From NCBI GenBank assembly GCA_026398545.1, contig JAPLSR010000283.1:1-23132 (forward strand): DNA of 23,132 nucleotides, in the 5' to 3' direction. Made by a program: the position numbers and the translations under genes. The stretch comes from Candidatus Sumerlaeota bacterium. GTDB lineage: Bacteria; Sumerlaeota; Sumerlaeia; MWCT01. The notes beneath the pieces are model-generated. The model was not told the origin of the DNA, ran no database searches, and saw only the letters and a program-made list of their open reading frames with translations. Every line of letters starts with the position of its first letter. The stretch's first letter is position 1. This document shows, piece after piece, positions 1-7,629 of this stretch.

Positions 1-1614
1 GTGTGTGAAGGCGGTCAGCGTCTCCTCGGAAAGATGCTCGGGCGTTTCGTCATACGGAACAATCTCTGCCGGGAAGGGCTCGCTATCTCTCAAATGACTC
101 AGGAGCCTGCGGGGCAGTAAGGCGCGACGTCTGCCGGAGAGATATTTCAGGAGGGCGGCATGTTCCTCTTGCGGCGGCATTATCTCCCCTGAGGAAAGAT
201 AGACCAGCATGGGGGGATAGGCGATTTTACACTCGTCACAATATGAAATAATGTCCGCCAGACTTTCATCCATGAAGATGTTGAGATTATTTTTTGCGGC
301 ATTAGTGAACCGGGCAAAGGGGAAGGGATGGACAAGGGTTGTGGCTCCGCTCTCCGCAATATATTTTGCGGCGTAATTCCGCTCCATCACAATGACCAGC
401 GCAGGGGCGCGCCGGATATTGCGCAACGGTAAATCCCTCAAGATGCCGACCACGCGTGTGAGTTTTTTAAACATGTCCTCAATATCATAAACCGTCTCAT
501 AAATATCATTATAAAGCCCCTGACACTTGACATTATAATTCCAGATGGCAAAACCTGATAGATTTCCCCCATTTTCAAGGGCGAACGCCAGCGCCATTAG
601 CTGATTCACAATTGCATCGGCAATGTTCGCCCTGTCAGAGGAACCCTGCCCCAGTCCCCAGCTGTTGCCCGTTGTCCAGAGCCAGTAAGGCTTGCGGTAT
701 TTTCCAGAGAGATAACCCAGTTGCCGCAGGAGGAGTATCAACATGACCACATCATCCTCCTTGATGGACGTTTTCTGGTCTCCATCGCGGGGATAGACGT
801 CAAAGGTGGGATGAAAATATTCAGGGGTCTCGGCAAAAAGTCCAATCACACTGGGGAGGAGATTTTCTTCGCGGGCATGGAATCCGCAAAAGGACATTGT
901 GGATGGGATATCCGGACAGACCTCATGCCAGATGCGGGCGCTCCATGCGGCATAATCCACGACATAATATGACTGGAAATCACCGAGCAGGCATTTTCCC
1001 TCATCACCGCCGTTCAACGCCTGTGCAAAGGTCAGACCTGTTCTCTCCCTGAAGACCTGCTCAGCCCACGGGGAATAATTCGCCCCGAAAGGCTCGTCCG
1101 CCAGATTGACAAGGAGGATGATGGGGCGGTATTCCCTGATAAATGTCTCAGCCACCCACTCGTAATATCTCCTGATATCCTTCTGATACTGCGGGGAGTA
1201 TGAGCAGGCGGAGACGCCGCCATAATCCACCACTGTGCCGTCAAGGTGGCGACGCAGGGATTCGGGATGCGCGGCGTTCCAGCGCTCGCCCATCTGGATT
1301 TGATAACCGATTGGGAAAACAACATGGACATGATGCCTGAGGCAGTAATCGAGGAGCCTGCGCTGTGCGGCAAGAATCTGGATGGCGTCGTCGTGGCGTG
1401 GGTCTGACTTGTCCGTGAATGCCTCATAAACGGCATACGAAAGACCGGGCTCTATCTTCCGGGCATCCGCCTCACCGGGGTTATTGTGTCCAATCCAGAT
1501 AAAGTTAGCGCCAAGTTTTAACTGCCTCTCCACATGGTGCGCCATCGCCGGCTCATCCATCTCAGGATAGGCGTCCATCGCCCAGCCGGTATAAAATATA
1601 TGTTTATTGCTCAT
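1..1614 (-). CDS. Glycoside-hydrolase-like protein (clan A TIM barrel), 3' end beyond left edge
   Basis: The frame is open for 538 codons from ATG at 1614 to base 1, with no stop, so the C-terminus lies outside the window. There is no signal peptide, so the protein is probably cytoplasmic. The N-terminal part looks like a clan A (GH42/GH5-like) barrel: a beta-4 signature LVNLADEPFG (169-177, candidate acid/base E174), a beta-7 strand KPYWLWTTGNSWG (308-320), and a beta-8 strand FAIWNYN (355-361). From about residue 400 a Rossmann-like segment begins (APALVIVMERNYAAKYI), as in the second domain of GH42-type enzymes. Oddly, no glutamate occupies the beta-7 position where the nucleophile should be. 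It starts 11 bp after the binding-protein stop, so the two are co-transcribed, and the sugar taken up is the likely substrate. Family assignment is tentative; the coding call is firm. Confidence 0.8.
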   Translation of the reverse strand, partial: MSNKHIFYTGWAMDAYPEMDEPAMAHHVERQLKLGANFIWIGHNNPGEADARKIEPGLSYAVYEAFTDKSDPRHDDAIQILAAQRRLLDYCLRHHVHVVFPIGYQIQMGERWNAAHPESLRRHLDGTVVDYGGVSACSYSPQYQKDIRRYYEWVAETFIREYRPIILLVNLADEPFGANYSPWAEQVFRERTGLTFAQALNGGDEGKCLLGDFQSYYVVDYAAWSARIWHEVCPDIPSTMSFCGFHAREENLLPSVIGLFAETPEYFHPTFDVYPRDGDQKTSIKEDDVVMLILLLRQLGYLSGKYRKPYWLWTTGNSWGLGQGSSDRANIADAIVNQLMALAFALENGGNLSGFAIWNYNVKCQGLYNDIYETVYDIEDMFKKLTRVVGILRDLPLRNIRRAPALVIVMERNYAAKYIAESGATTLVHPFPFARFTNAAKNNLNIFMDESLADIISYCDECKIAYPPMLVYLSSGEIMPPQEEHAALLKYLSGRRRALLPRRLLSHLRDSEPFPAEIVPYDETPEHLSEETLTAFTH

Positions 1615-1625
1615 TATACTTCCAT

Positions 1626-3038
1626 TTACTTAGAATAGATTTTGTCCAAGAAATTGTGCTGGAATTCACGCGCGGCATCCTTCAGGAGTTTTTCAGGGTC
1701 GGCATTCTTGTCGGTAAGGACCTTCTGCACCGCCGGACCAAGATATTCACTATAAAGTTGCTGGCAGTAATACGGCGGTTCGGGATGGACATATCTGGTA
1801 GCCTCCCGCATCATCTCCTTCTGGCTGGGGACGGTGCGGTATTTGTCAATAATAGCATCCACTTTGTCCTGGTATTCACCATGGAAGACCGGCAGAACGC
1901 CATGCCCGACAATCCGCCCCTGTTCCTTCTGGATTTTGCATTTGAGCTCAATCGCCTCCAGCTCATAATCAAATGTGATTGCCTTGAACGCCCACTCCTG
2001 CCCCTCCTTTGAGATGGTGGGGTTGATAATGCTGAATGCGCCGCCCATCTGATTGGCGCGTCCGGCGGGTCCGGCGGGCATGAGGGCAATCCCAATTTTT
2101 TCTACCGGCATCTTGTATTTATCAATCAGATGCTCCAGATATTCGGGCACGAAAAAAGCCATGGCGATGCGGTCTGAGGCGAAATATTCAAAAAGGTCGT
2201 CATTATTGCTGAGGATGTCATCCTGGAGGATATCATGTTTCCAGTGGAGGTCCTTCACAAACTGGAGGGCGCGTGTTGCCTCAGGGGAATCAAAAATGGC
2301 GGTCCATTTGCCATCCTTTTTCACCTCAAAATCGCCGCCGGACTGCCACACCCAGTTCAGGAAATGCCATCCAGCGCCGCCCTTTTCACCAAGGATGCCG
2401 AAACCGGCACGCCCCTTTTTCCGGTCGGTGAGTTTCTTCCCGATTGCAACAAGCTCATCCCATGTGTCCGGCGGTTTTGTGATGCCCGCCTCCTTGAAGA
2501 TATCCTTATTGTAAAAGAGGGTCATCACATAACAGCCGCCGGCGCCGCCCACGGGCAACCCGTAAATGCGCCCGTTATGCGTGATAGCCTTCAGGATGGT
2601 TTCATTCACAAACTTGAATTTATCCCATGACCTGACCATGTCCGTGATGTCGGCGGCGAGTCCCTTTTCAATGACGACTGTCGCCTCCGTGGCATACACG
2701 CCGATGACGTCTGTGCAGTTGCCGCCGCTCATGCGCACCATGAAGGTTTCCGGGGAGAACTGCCATGTGTCGAAATAAAGGCTGGCGCCCGGGTATTTCC
2801 TCATGAAGAGCTCATTATATCTTCTCTGTTCTTCGAGACGATTCTCCTCATGCTCGCGAGCTCCATTATTCATGGTGATGACAATATTTTTTTTCCGTGC
2901 AGAGGACTTCTCCGGTGCATTCGTCCTACCACCGCCGCAGCCGGTTATGAATAGCGAAAATGCAATGGCAAGAGCGCAAACAAAAATCCCGATGCGCAAG
3001 AATCTTCCACCCCTCCCCATTTTCTCACTTTGCGCCAT
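1626..3038 (-). CDS. Sugar ABC transporter solute-binding lipoprotein (family 1)
   Basis: A 470-residue extracytoplasmic binding protein of the carbohydrate (CUT1, UgpB/MalE-like) type. From the chosen ATG at 3038 it has a basic n-region, a hydrophobic stretch and a lipobox ITGC with C34 as the lipidation site, followed by a Gly/Ser/Lys linker. Mature-domain hallmarks include KYPGASLYFDTW near the start, FYNKDIFKEAGITKPPDTWDEL in the middle, and NPTISKEGQEWAFKAI in the C-lobe. A longer frame reaches 3089, but 3038 gives a normal signal peptide and has GAGGAG about 13 bases upstream. It is the first gene of a minus-strand pair with the glycoside-hydrolase-like gene. The matching permeases lie on the other strand at 5689-7597, beyond the restriction-modification pair. 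The substrate cannot be read from the sequence; oligosaccharide is inferred. Confidence 0.9.
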   Translation of the reverse strand: MAQSEKMGRGGRFLRIGIFVCALAIAFSLFITGCGGGRTNAPEKSSARKKNIVITMNNGAREHEENRLEEQRRYNELFMRKYPGASLYFDTWQFSPETFMVRMSGGNCTDVIGVYATEATVVIEKGLAADITDMVRSWDKFKFVNETILKAITHNGRIYGLPVGGAGGCYVMTLFYNKDIFKEAGITKPPDTWDELVAIGKKLTDRKKGRAGFGILGEKGGAGWHFLNWVWQSGGDFEVKKDGKWTAIFDSPEATRALQFVKDLHWKHDILQDDILSNNDDLFEYFASDRIAMAFFVPEYLEHLIDKYKMPVEKIGIALMPAGPAGRANQMGGAFSIINPTISKEGQEWAFKAITFDYELEAIELKCKIQKEQGRIVGHGVLPVFHGEYQDKVDAIIDKYRTVPSQKEMMREATRYVHPEPPYYCQQLYSEYLGPAVQKVLTDKNADPEKLLKDAAREFQHNFLDKIYSK

Positions 3039-3140
3039 ATAATTCCCATTTCTCCTCGAATAATCTGTCCATATTACAAAACAATGCAAGTATCATCCGA
3101 TGCATCCTGAATCAACAAAATTTACAAAACATAGAATCTA

Positions 3141-3181
3141 CCCATCCTGCCCATCCTGTTCATCATTGTTAAATTCTTATT
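3141..3181. repeat. CATCCTG-type intergenic repeat, copy A
   Basis: The stretch contains CCCATCCTGCCCATCCTG, then TTCATC and TGTTAAATTCTTAT. The same modules recur about 70 bp downstream. It lies in the spacer upstream of the binding-protein gene. I see no coding potential in it. Confidence 0.65.
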
Positions 3182-3213
3182 AACATGGATAGACAGGATA
3201 TATAGGATAATAT

Positions 3214-3263
3214 GCCCATCTTGTTCATCCTGCCCATCATGTTCATCCTTGTTAAATTCTTAT
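3214..3263. repeat. CATCCTG-type intergenic repeat, copy B
   Basis: A second array of CCCATC/TTCATC modules ends in the same TTGTTAAATTCTTAT block as copy A. Between the copies lies GGATAGACAGGATATATAGGAT, which resembles the reverse complement of the same modules. This looks like a dispersed intergenic repeat family rather than a CRISPR, because the units are short and there are no uniform spacers. Confidence 0.6.
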
Positions 3264-3534
3264 ATCCACGAATTCGTCCTTGACTTATTCATTATCATAA
3301 GTTTAAAAGAAATTTAAGTTTTGACTGGACATGAAAATCTGGCTATGACATCCGGACATTTCTGGAGTTGATGGAGCATAAAGACATTTAAGTCGTTTAT
3401 TTAAAAATAGTTATGTGAAAAAATGGGATTTTCAGGCAAAGAAGCAGCGGTTTGGGCGTTTAACTCCGCGCAAAAGAACGTCCGCCGTCCATGGCGGGTT
3501 ATAAAGGCATACTAAATTAAGGAGATGATAGCAA
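3264..3534. other. AT-rich spacer upstream of the restriction-modification genes
   Basis: No convincing gene on either strand. TTGACT near 3279 could be a -35 element for the plus strand, but it is far from the methyltransferase start. The last part holds a GC-rich hairpin at 3482-3497 and an AAGGAG Shine-Dalgarno sequence at about 3519-3524. Confidence 0.5.
3481..3498. repeat. Short GC-rich palindrome left of the RM pair
   Basis: CCGCC (3482-3486) pairs with GGCGG (3493-3497) across a 6-base loop. The 15 bases at 3481-3495 match 5436-5450, at the other end of the restriction-modification pair, at 13 of 15 positions. Both sit as GC-rich islands in AT-rich DNA. Confidence 0.45.
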
Positions 3535-4719
3535 ATGAATCAAATTACAGATGAGGTCATTAATGATACTTATTATAAAGAATTAATTATTGATATTGAC
3601 CAAAAATTAAATATCCGAGATGAATCAATACTTAAAAATCTATTTGCAAATTTTCCAGAAGACGAATTTACCTGCGATATCTCGGAAGACAGCTTAACAG
3701 TTTTTCTTAATAGCGTAGATTTAGAATTTCTTAAAAACACAATAAGTGTTATCAAATCAGATCATTCGGCTAACGGGATGTCAAATATACTGGATTCAAT
3801 TGTTACAAATATAGAATCAATTAAAAGTTATGGTTTAAAAGGCAGTAAAAGAATTTATATCGGTTATAATAAGGAACGCAAAGTAAAAAATAGGAAAGTA
3901 AAAGAAATTAATAGGAATAAATATTACTATGCAACTGATCATAATTTTTCTACTGTCAACAACAACATCCCTATTGATTTTGAAAATAAAATTATTTGCG
4001 GGGATAGTCTTGATGTATTGAAGAAGTTGCCAGACAATTGTATCGATTTGGTTTTTACTTCACCGCCATATAATTTTGGTTTAGAATACGAGTCTAATGA
4101 AGACGCCCATCATTGGGAAAAGTATTTCGATCAATTATTTAGAATATTCGATGAATGTATTCGAGTTTTAAAATTTGGGGGTAGGATTATAGTAAATACT
4201 CAACCACTATTTTCAGATTACATTCCGAGCCACCATATGATTAGCAATTATTTTATGTCCAAAAAATTGATTTGGAAAGGCGAAATACTTTGGGAAAAAA
4301 ATAACTATAATTGCAAGTATACAGCATGGGGAAGCTGGAAAAGCCCGAGCAACCCATATTTGAAATATACATGGGAATTTATAGAAATATTTGCAAAGGG
4401 CACATTGAAAAAAGAAGGCGATAGGCATAATGCTGATATTTCTGCTGATGAATTTAAAAAATGGGTTGTTAGCAAATGGTCTATTGCGCCAGAAAGGAAC
4501 ATGAAAGATTATAAACACCCTTCTATGTTTCCCGAAGAATTAGCAACAAGAGTATTGAAGTTGTTTAGTTTTCAGAATGATGTTATATTAGACCCATTTA
4601 ATGGAGTGGGAACAACAACATTTGTCGCAAAAATAACAGGTCGCAAATATGTTGGAATTGATATTTCCAAAGAGTATTGCAAAAAAGCAGAAATCCGTTT
4701 AAGTTCAACTCTATTTTAG
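3535..4719 (+). CDS. DNA methyltransferase, class beta (probably N4-cytosine or N6-adenine)
   Basis: A 394-residue SAM-dependent DNA methyltransferase. The order of motifs is the permuted beta class: IICGDSLDVLKKLPDNCIDL leads into the catalytic motif IV TSPPY (175-179), and the SAM-binding motif I DPFNGVGT (353-360) lies near the C-terminus, followed by YVGIDIS. The segment TAWGSWKSPSNPYLKYTWEFIEIFAKG (264-289) is typical of methyltransferases with SPPY, often m4C formers. The first 150 residues are a leader that I do not recognise and that is longer than in compact family members. AAGGAG lies 10 bases before the ATG. The endonuclease gene starts 9 bp after the stop, so this is the modification half of a type II system. 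It is clearly more AT-rich than the sugar-transport genes on either side, which suggests horizontal acquisition. The target sequence is unknown. Confidence 0.92.
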   Translation: MNQITDEVINDTYYKELIIDIDQKLNIRDESILKNLFANFPEDEFTCDISEDSLTVFLNSVDLEFLKNTISVIKSDHSANGMSNILDSIVTNIESIKSYGLKGSKRIYIGYNKERKVKNRKVKEINRNKYYYATDHNFSTVNNNIPIDFENKIICGDSLDVLKKLPDNCIDLVFTSPPYNFGLEYESNEDAHHWEKYFDQLFRIFDECIRVLKFGGRIIVNTQPLFSDYIPSHHMISNYFMSKKLIWKGEILWEKNNYNCKYTAWGSWKSPSNPYLKYTWEFIEIFAKGTLKKEGDRHNADISADEFKKWVVSKWSIAPERNMKDYKHPSMFPEELATRVLKLFSFQNDVILDPFNGVGTTTFVAKITGRKYVGIDISKEYCKKAEIRLSSTLF

Positions 4720-4728
4720 GAGAAAGCA

Positions 4729-5505
4729 ATGCCGTATAGTGTAGATGAAATCGTGAAAGCATATGAAATACTTGTGAAAGGTATCGAGGCTGAAGCTAAC
4801 GATAATGATGAAAGAGCATATGGTGGAATTATACGTGCAGGGAAAGGTAAACTTGTTGAAAGTATAGCAAAACATATGGTTGAAATAGCTTGGGATAAAC
4901 TTAAGGGTAAGCCAGAAAGATTATCGTTTGATAAACAAACGTTTAAAGTTCCAATCAATAAGCCGTATATCAACAAAATTAAATATAAGGAAGTTCGTGA
5001 CTATATTCTTTCTAACATTGATGATTATTATTATGGGTTAAAAACCGATGTGCTCGTTTCAATTGACGGCAAGGTAGCAATGGGTATTGAATGCAAGGCT
5101 TACACAGAAAATGCGATGATGAAACGTATTATGGTTGATTTTACGTTTTTAAAAACTGTCGTTCCTGAAATATGCTGCATTCTCATTCAAGTGGAAAGCC
5201 AATTGACTGGCGATTATAGCAGCCCGAGCAAGGCGATTATTTTCGGCAGTCATTCTTCACATACGATTATGTCATATTTTGATGTTGATTTGAACATTAT
5301 CACATTGCTTGAAGGCGAAAGAAAAGTCGATGAACCAATTCATAAGTCAGGCCATTACAAAGTTTTGAAAAAGGACGTGCTTGAGTTGGGCATAAATATA
5401 ATGTGTGATTTATTAAAAAAGTATGTGGACCCGCCTCCGCCATCCTTGGCTTCGGCAGGGATATCGAAGAGTCAGACACCTATAAAAAAATATAAAATTT
5501 CATGA
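4729..5505 (+). CDS. Type II restriction endonuclease, PD-(D/E)xK fold
   Basis: A 258-residue protein, the partner of the methyltransferase just upstream, with AGGAG seven bases before ATG. The nuclease core is D107 (LKTDVLVSIDG), then E121-C-K123 (MGIECKAYTENAMMKR), a classic D-x13-ExK arrangement. An upstream glutamate (GKGKLVES, E44) could be an additional metal or DNA-contact residue as in many type II enzymes. The layout KAYTENAMMKRIMVDF loosely recalls endonucleases that cut CCGG-core sites, but I would not assign a specificity from this. The last 25 residues (PPPPSLASAGISKSQ and on) are encoded by a GC-rich palindromic patch unlike the rest of the gene and look like a repeat-derived tail. 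Composition is AT-rich like that of the methyltransferase. Confidence 0.85.
   Translation: MPYSVDEIVKAYEILVKGIEAEANDNDERAYGGIIRAGKGKLVESIAKHMVEIAWDKLKGKPERLSFDKQTFKVPINKPYINKIKYKEVRDYILSNIDDYYYGLKTDVLVSIDGKVAMGIECKAYTENAMMKRIMVDFTFLKTVVPEICCILIQVESQLTGDYSSPSKAIIFGSHSSHTIMSYFDVDLNIITLLEGERKVDEPIHKSGHYKVLKKDVLELGINIMCDLLKKYVDPPPPSLASAGISKSQTPIKKYKIS
5429..5461. repeat. GC-rich palindromic repeat inside the 3' end of the endonuclease gene
   Basis: CCCGCC near 5430 and GGCAGGG at 5454-5460 form an outer imperfect stem, and GCCA/TGGC (5439-5442 and 5447-5450) an inner one. The patch is GC-rich inside an AT-rich gene and resembles the palindrome at 3481-3498. It encodes the proline-rich tail of the endonuclease. 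Confidence 0.5.
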
Positions 5506-5557
5506 TGCCATATTATCCTGTTTGTTAAAATTTCTCCCCATTTTTCATGACGTCTAT

Positions 5558-5593
5558 GATTCACCACAGAGCCACAGAGTTCACAGAGAATAA
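5558..5593. repeat. CACAGAG-type repeat, copy 1
   Basis: GATTCACCACAGAGCCACAG at 5558-5577, continuing with AG, is identical over 22 bp to 6624-6645. After two variable bases both copies continue CACAGAG(A/G)ATAA. It lies between the endonuclease gene and the first permease. Confidence 0.85.
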
Positions 5594-5688
5594 AATCTTT
5601 GTGTCTGATGTCTGACCCAAATTGTATTGACTTTTGCCCCACGGAGATTTAGTGACTCTCTACCATATTTGCGGGAGAATCCATTCTA

Positions 5689-6606
5689 TTGCCGGGCGTC
5701 CTTCAGGTGAAAAAAGAGGGGCTTTTCAGCCGTATCCTGAAGTTTTATCAAACCAGACTATCCGGCATTTCATTTCTCACGCCCGCAGTTATCCTCTTCG
5801 CCACATTCGCATGGTTGCCCATCCTCTGGAGCGTCGTCATTTCGTTTCAACACTTCAGCATCAATCCAAATGAGAAAAGCACCTGGGCGGGGTTTCAGAA
5901 TTACAAAGACCTGTTTGAAGACCCCACTTTCATGACCGCCTGGGGCAACGTCCTTTTATTTGTCGGACTTGCCCTCGTCATCGGTTATTTCATACCGGTT
6001 ATCTTAGCCATTCTCATCAACGAAATCCGCCATGCCAAGGGGGTTTTGCGTCTGGGATATTACCTCCCCGCCATTCTGCCCGTGGTGGTTATTTCGCTCA
6101 TCTGGAAATTCCTTTATCATCCCGGCGAGGGCGGGATGTTCAACACCTTATTGCGTCCCTTCGGCATCGGACCTGTGAAATGGTTCTTCACAGACCATAT
6201 GGCGATTTTTTCCATCGTTATCATGGCAACGTGGCGCGGGGCTGGAGCCACAATGATTATCTACCTTGCCGCCCTGCAGGGGATACCGCCGGAGCTCTAT
6301 GAGGCGGCGGAGATTGACGGCGCCAGCATCGGACGCCGCCTCTGGCATATCACCCTCCCCCACATCCTCCCCATCATGAGCATCCTTTTAATATTGCAAG
6401 TTATAGGCACATTCAAGGTCTTCGCCGAGCCTTTTATCATGACAAGGGGCAAGACCATGACCATCATGAGCTTCATATATGAAAAGGCATTTCATTCGCT
6501 GAATATGGGCGTGGCAACGGCAATGAGCATGATGCTTTTTGTGACGCTGGTTCTGCTCTCATTTGCCTATTTTTACCTGCAGAGGAAGGTCTTATCACGC
6601 TTCTAA
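5689..6606 (+). CDS. Sugar ABC transporter permease, MalF/UgpA type
   Basis: A 305-residue inner-membrane permease of the binding-protein-dependent family. It has six hydrophobic segments and the cytoplasmic EAA loop ELYEAAEIDGASIGRRLWHI, followed by TLPHILP, which docks on the ATPase. The likely start is TTG at 5689; an in-frame stop at 5653 limits the upstream extension, and GGGAG lies 11 bases before. GTG at 5707 is an alternative. Together with the MalG-type gene downstream and the binding lipoprotein at 1626-3038 it makes a CUT1-type importer; the ATPase is not in this window and may be a shared, distantly encoded one. The gene is oriented away from the binding-protein gene, and the restriction-modification pair sits in the divergent region between them. 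Confidence 0.93.
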   Translation: MPGVLQVKKEGLFSRILKFYQTRLSGISFLTPAVILFATFAWLPILWSVVISFQHFSINPNEKSTWAGFQNYKDLFEDPTFMTAWGNVLLFVGLALVIGYFIPVILAILINEIRHAKGVLRLGYYLPAILPVVVISLIWKFLYHPGEGGMFNTLLRPFGIGPVKWFFTDHMAIFSIVIMATWRGAGATMIIYLAALQGIPPELYEAAEIDGASIGRRLWHITLPHILPIMSILLILQVIGTFKVFAEPFIMTRGKTMTIMSFIYEKAFHSLNMGVATAMSMMLFVTLVLLSFAYFYLQRKVLSRF

Positions 6607-6623
6607 GAATTTTTAAAATATGA

Positions 6624-6659
6624 GATTCACCACAGAGCCACAGAGGACACAGAGGATAA
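6624..6659. repeat. CACAGAG-type repeat, copy 2
   Basis: Second copy of the 36-bp repeat seen at 5558-5593, with 22 identical bases followed by GACACAGAGGATAA. It fills most of the gap between the two permease genes, so it is probably transcribed within the operon. Confidence 0.85.
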
Positions 6660-6670
6660 TGAAATAAAGA

Positions 6671-7597
6671 ATGGCAAACAAGGAAGCCACAGAAGGACGT
6701 TCACTCCTGTCCAATTCAGACCTGAAACACCCGTGGGTCAGGTTTATTTACTGGATAGTATTTGTGTCTCTTGTTCTGGGCGTGTTGACCGCATTCCTCC
6801 CTCTACTCTGGGGCGTAATGAATGCCCTGAAGTCGCCCAGGGACATCTTTGCCTTTCCTCCCCGCATCCTGCCCCAGCCGGTCTCCAATCCCCTGAAGTG
6901 GGAATGGGGAAATTACGCCACGGCATGGCGAAGGGTCAATTTCCCAAAATATTTTCTCAACACGATAATTCTGGCGTTGGGGGTGTGGTTTTTCAACATT
7001 TTCCCCAGCGCGCTGGCGGGCTATGCCATCTCCAAATTCCGCTCACGCCTCTCACGCGCCATGGCGTTTCTCTTCTTCATGACGCTGATGGTGCCATTTG
7101 AGGCAATTATGATACCCCTTTACCTCACGGTGAAGGATTTGCCATTTCTGGGGATTAATCTCTTACAGGACAGATGGGGCGGTGGAATGATGGCAGTCAT
7201 ACTGCCCGCCGGCGCCAACGCCTTCAACATCTTTGTGTTCAAGGGATTCTTTGATGACATCCCCAGGGATTTGATGGAAGCCGCCCGGATTGACGGCGCC
7301 GGAGAATGGCAAATCTTTCTGGTCATTGTGGTGCCCCTCTCGCGCTCCATCATCGCCGTCTTATCCATATTTTCCATCATGGGGACATGGAACGACTTCT
7401 TCTGGCCAATGATTGTGATACACAATGAGAAGTTTCACCCTATCATGCTGAAGCTGTACAACTTTTCCCTCTCCCCCGTGAGCGAGAGCGTTGTCCTTGC
7501 CTCCCTGATTCTTGCCACCATACCGCCCATTATCCTGTTTCTTATCTTCCAGCGCCAGATAATGCGGGGCATCGCCCTCTCCGGACTTAAATATTAA
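6671..7597 (+). CDS. Sugar ABC transporter permease, MalG/UgpE type
   Basis: A 308-residue second permease subunit. It has an N-terminal membrane anchor, the typical periplasmic segment with AWRRVNFPKYFLNTIILALG, the EAA loop DLMEAARIDGAGEWQIFLVI followed by VVPLSR, and the usual C-terminus RQIMRGIALSGLKY. Six membrane spans are expected. It lies 64 bp downstream of the MalF-type gene with only the CACAGAG repeat between, so the two are very likely one operon. It pairs with the MalF-type subunit to form the membrane channel. The ATG has only a weak upstream Shine-Dalgarno sequence (AAAGAATG). No ATPase gene follows; the next gene is convergent. Confidence 0.93.
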   Translation: MANKEATEGRSLLSNSDLKHPWVRFIYWIVFVSLVLGVLTAFLPLLWGVMNALKSPRDIFAFPPRILPQPVSNPLKWEWGNYATAWRRVNFPKYFLNTIILALGVWFFNIFPSALAGYAISKFRSRLSRAMAFLFFMTLMVPFEAIMIPLYLTVKDLPFLGINLLQDRWGGGMMAVILPAGANAFNIFVFKGFFDDIPRDLMEAARIDGAGEWQIFLVIVVPLSRSIIAVLSIFSIMGTWNDFFWPMIVIHNEKFHPIMLKLYNFSLSPVSESVVLASLILATIPPIILFLIFQRQIMRGIALSGLKY

Positions 7598-7629
7598 GAG
7601 CCCCTAAAATAATAACATTTTTTCCTTCT

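Noticed and set aside
721..1436. Open frames at 721-972 (plus) and 1032-1436 (minus)
   Set aside because: Both lie in other frames of the long glycoside-hydrolase-like gene that reads uninterrupted from 1614 to the left edge and has recognisable motifs; they have none.
1656..3172. Several plus-strand frames opposite the solute-binding protein gene
   Set aside because: No recognisable motifs, and the opposite strand encodes a complete, typical lipoprotein.
3141..3263. CRISPR-like array
   Set aside because: Units are short and irregular, with no constant-length spacers and no cas genes nearby.
5627..5655. Promoter for the MalF-type gene (TTGACT at 5627-5632)
   Set aside because: The -35 is good, but no acceptable -10 box lies at 16-18 bases, so I did not list it as a feature.
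5634..5873. 79-codon frame overlapping the start of the MalF-type gene
   Set aside because: Its frame conflicts with the clearly conserved permease, and it has no family resemblance.
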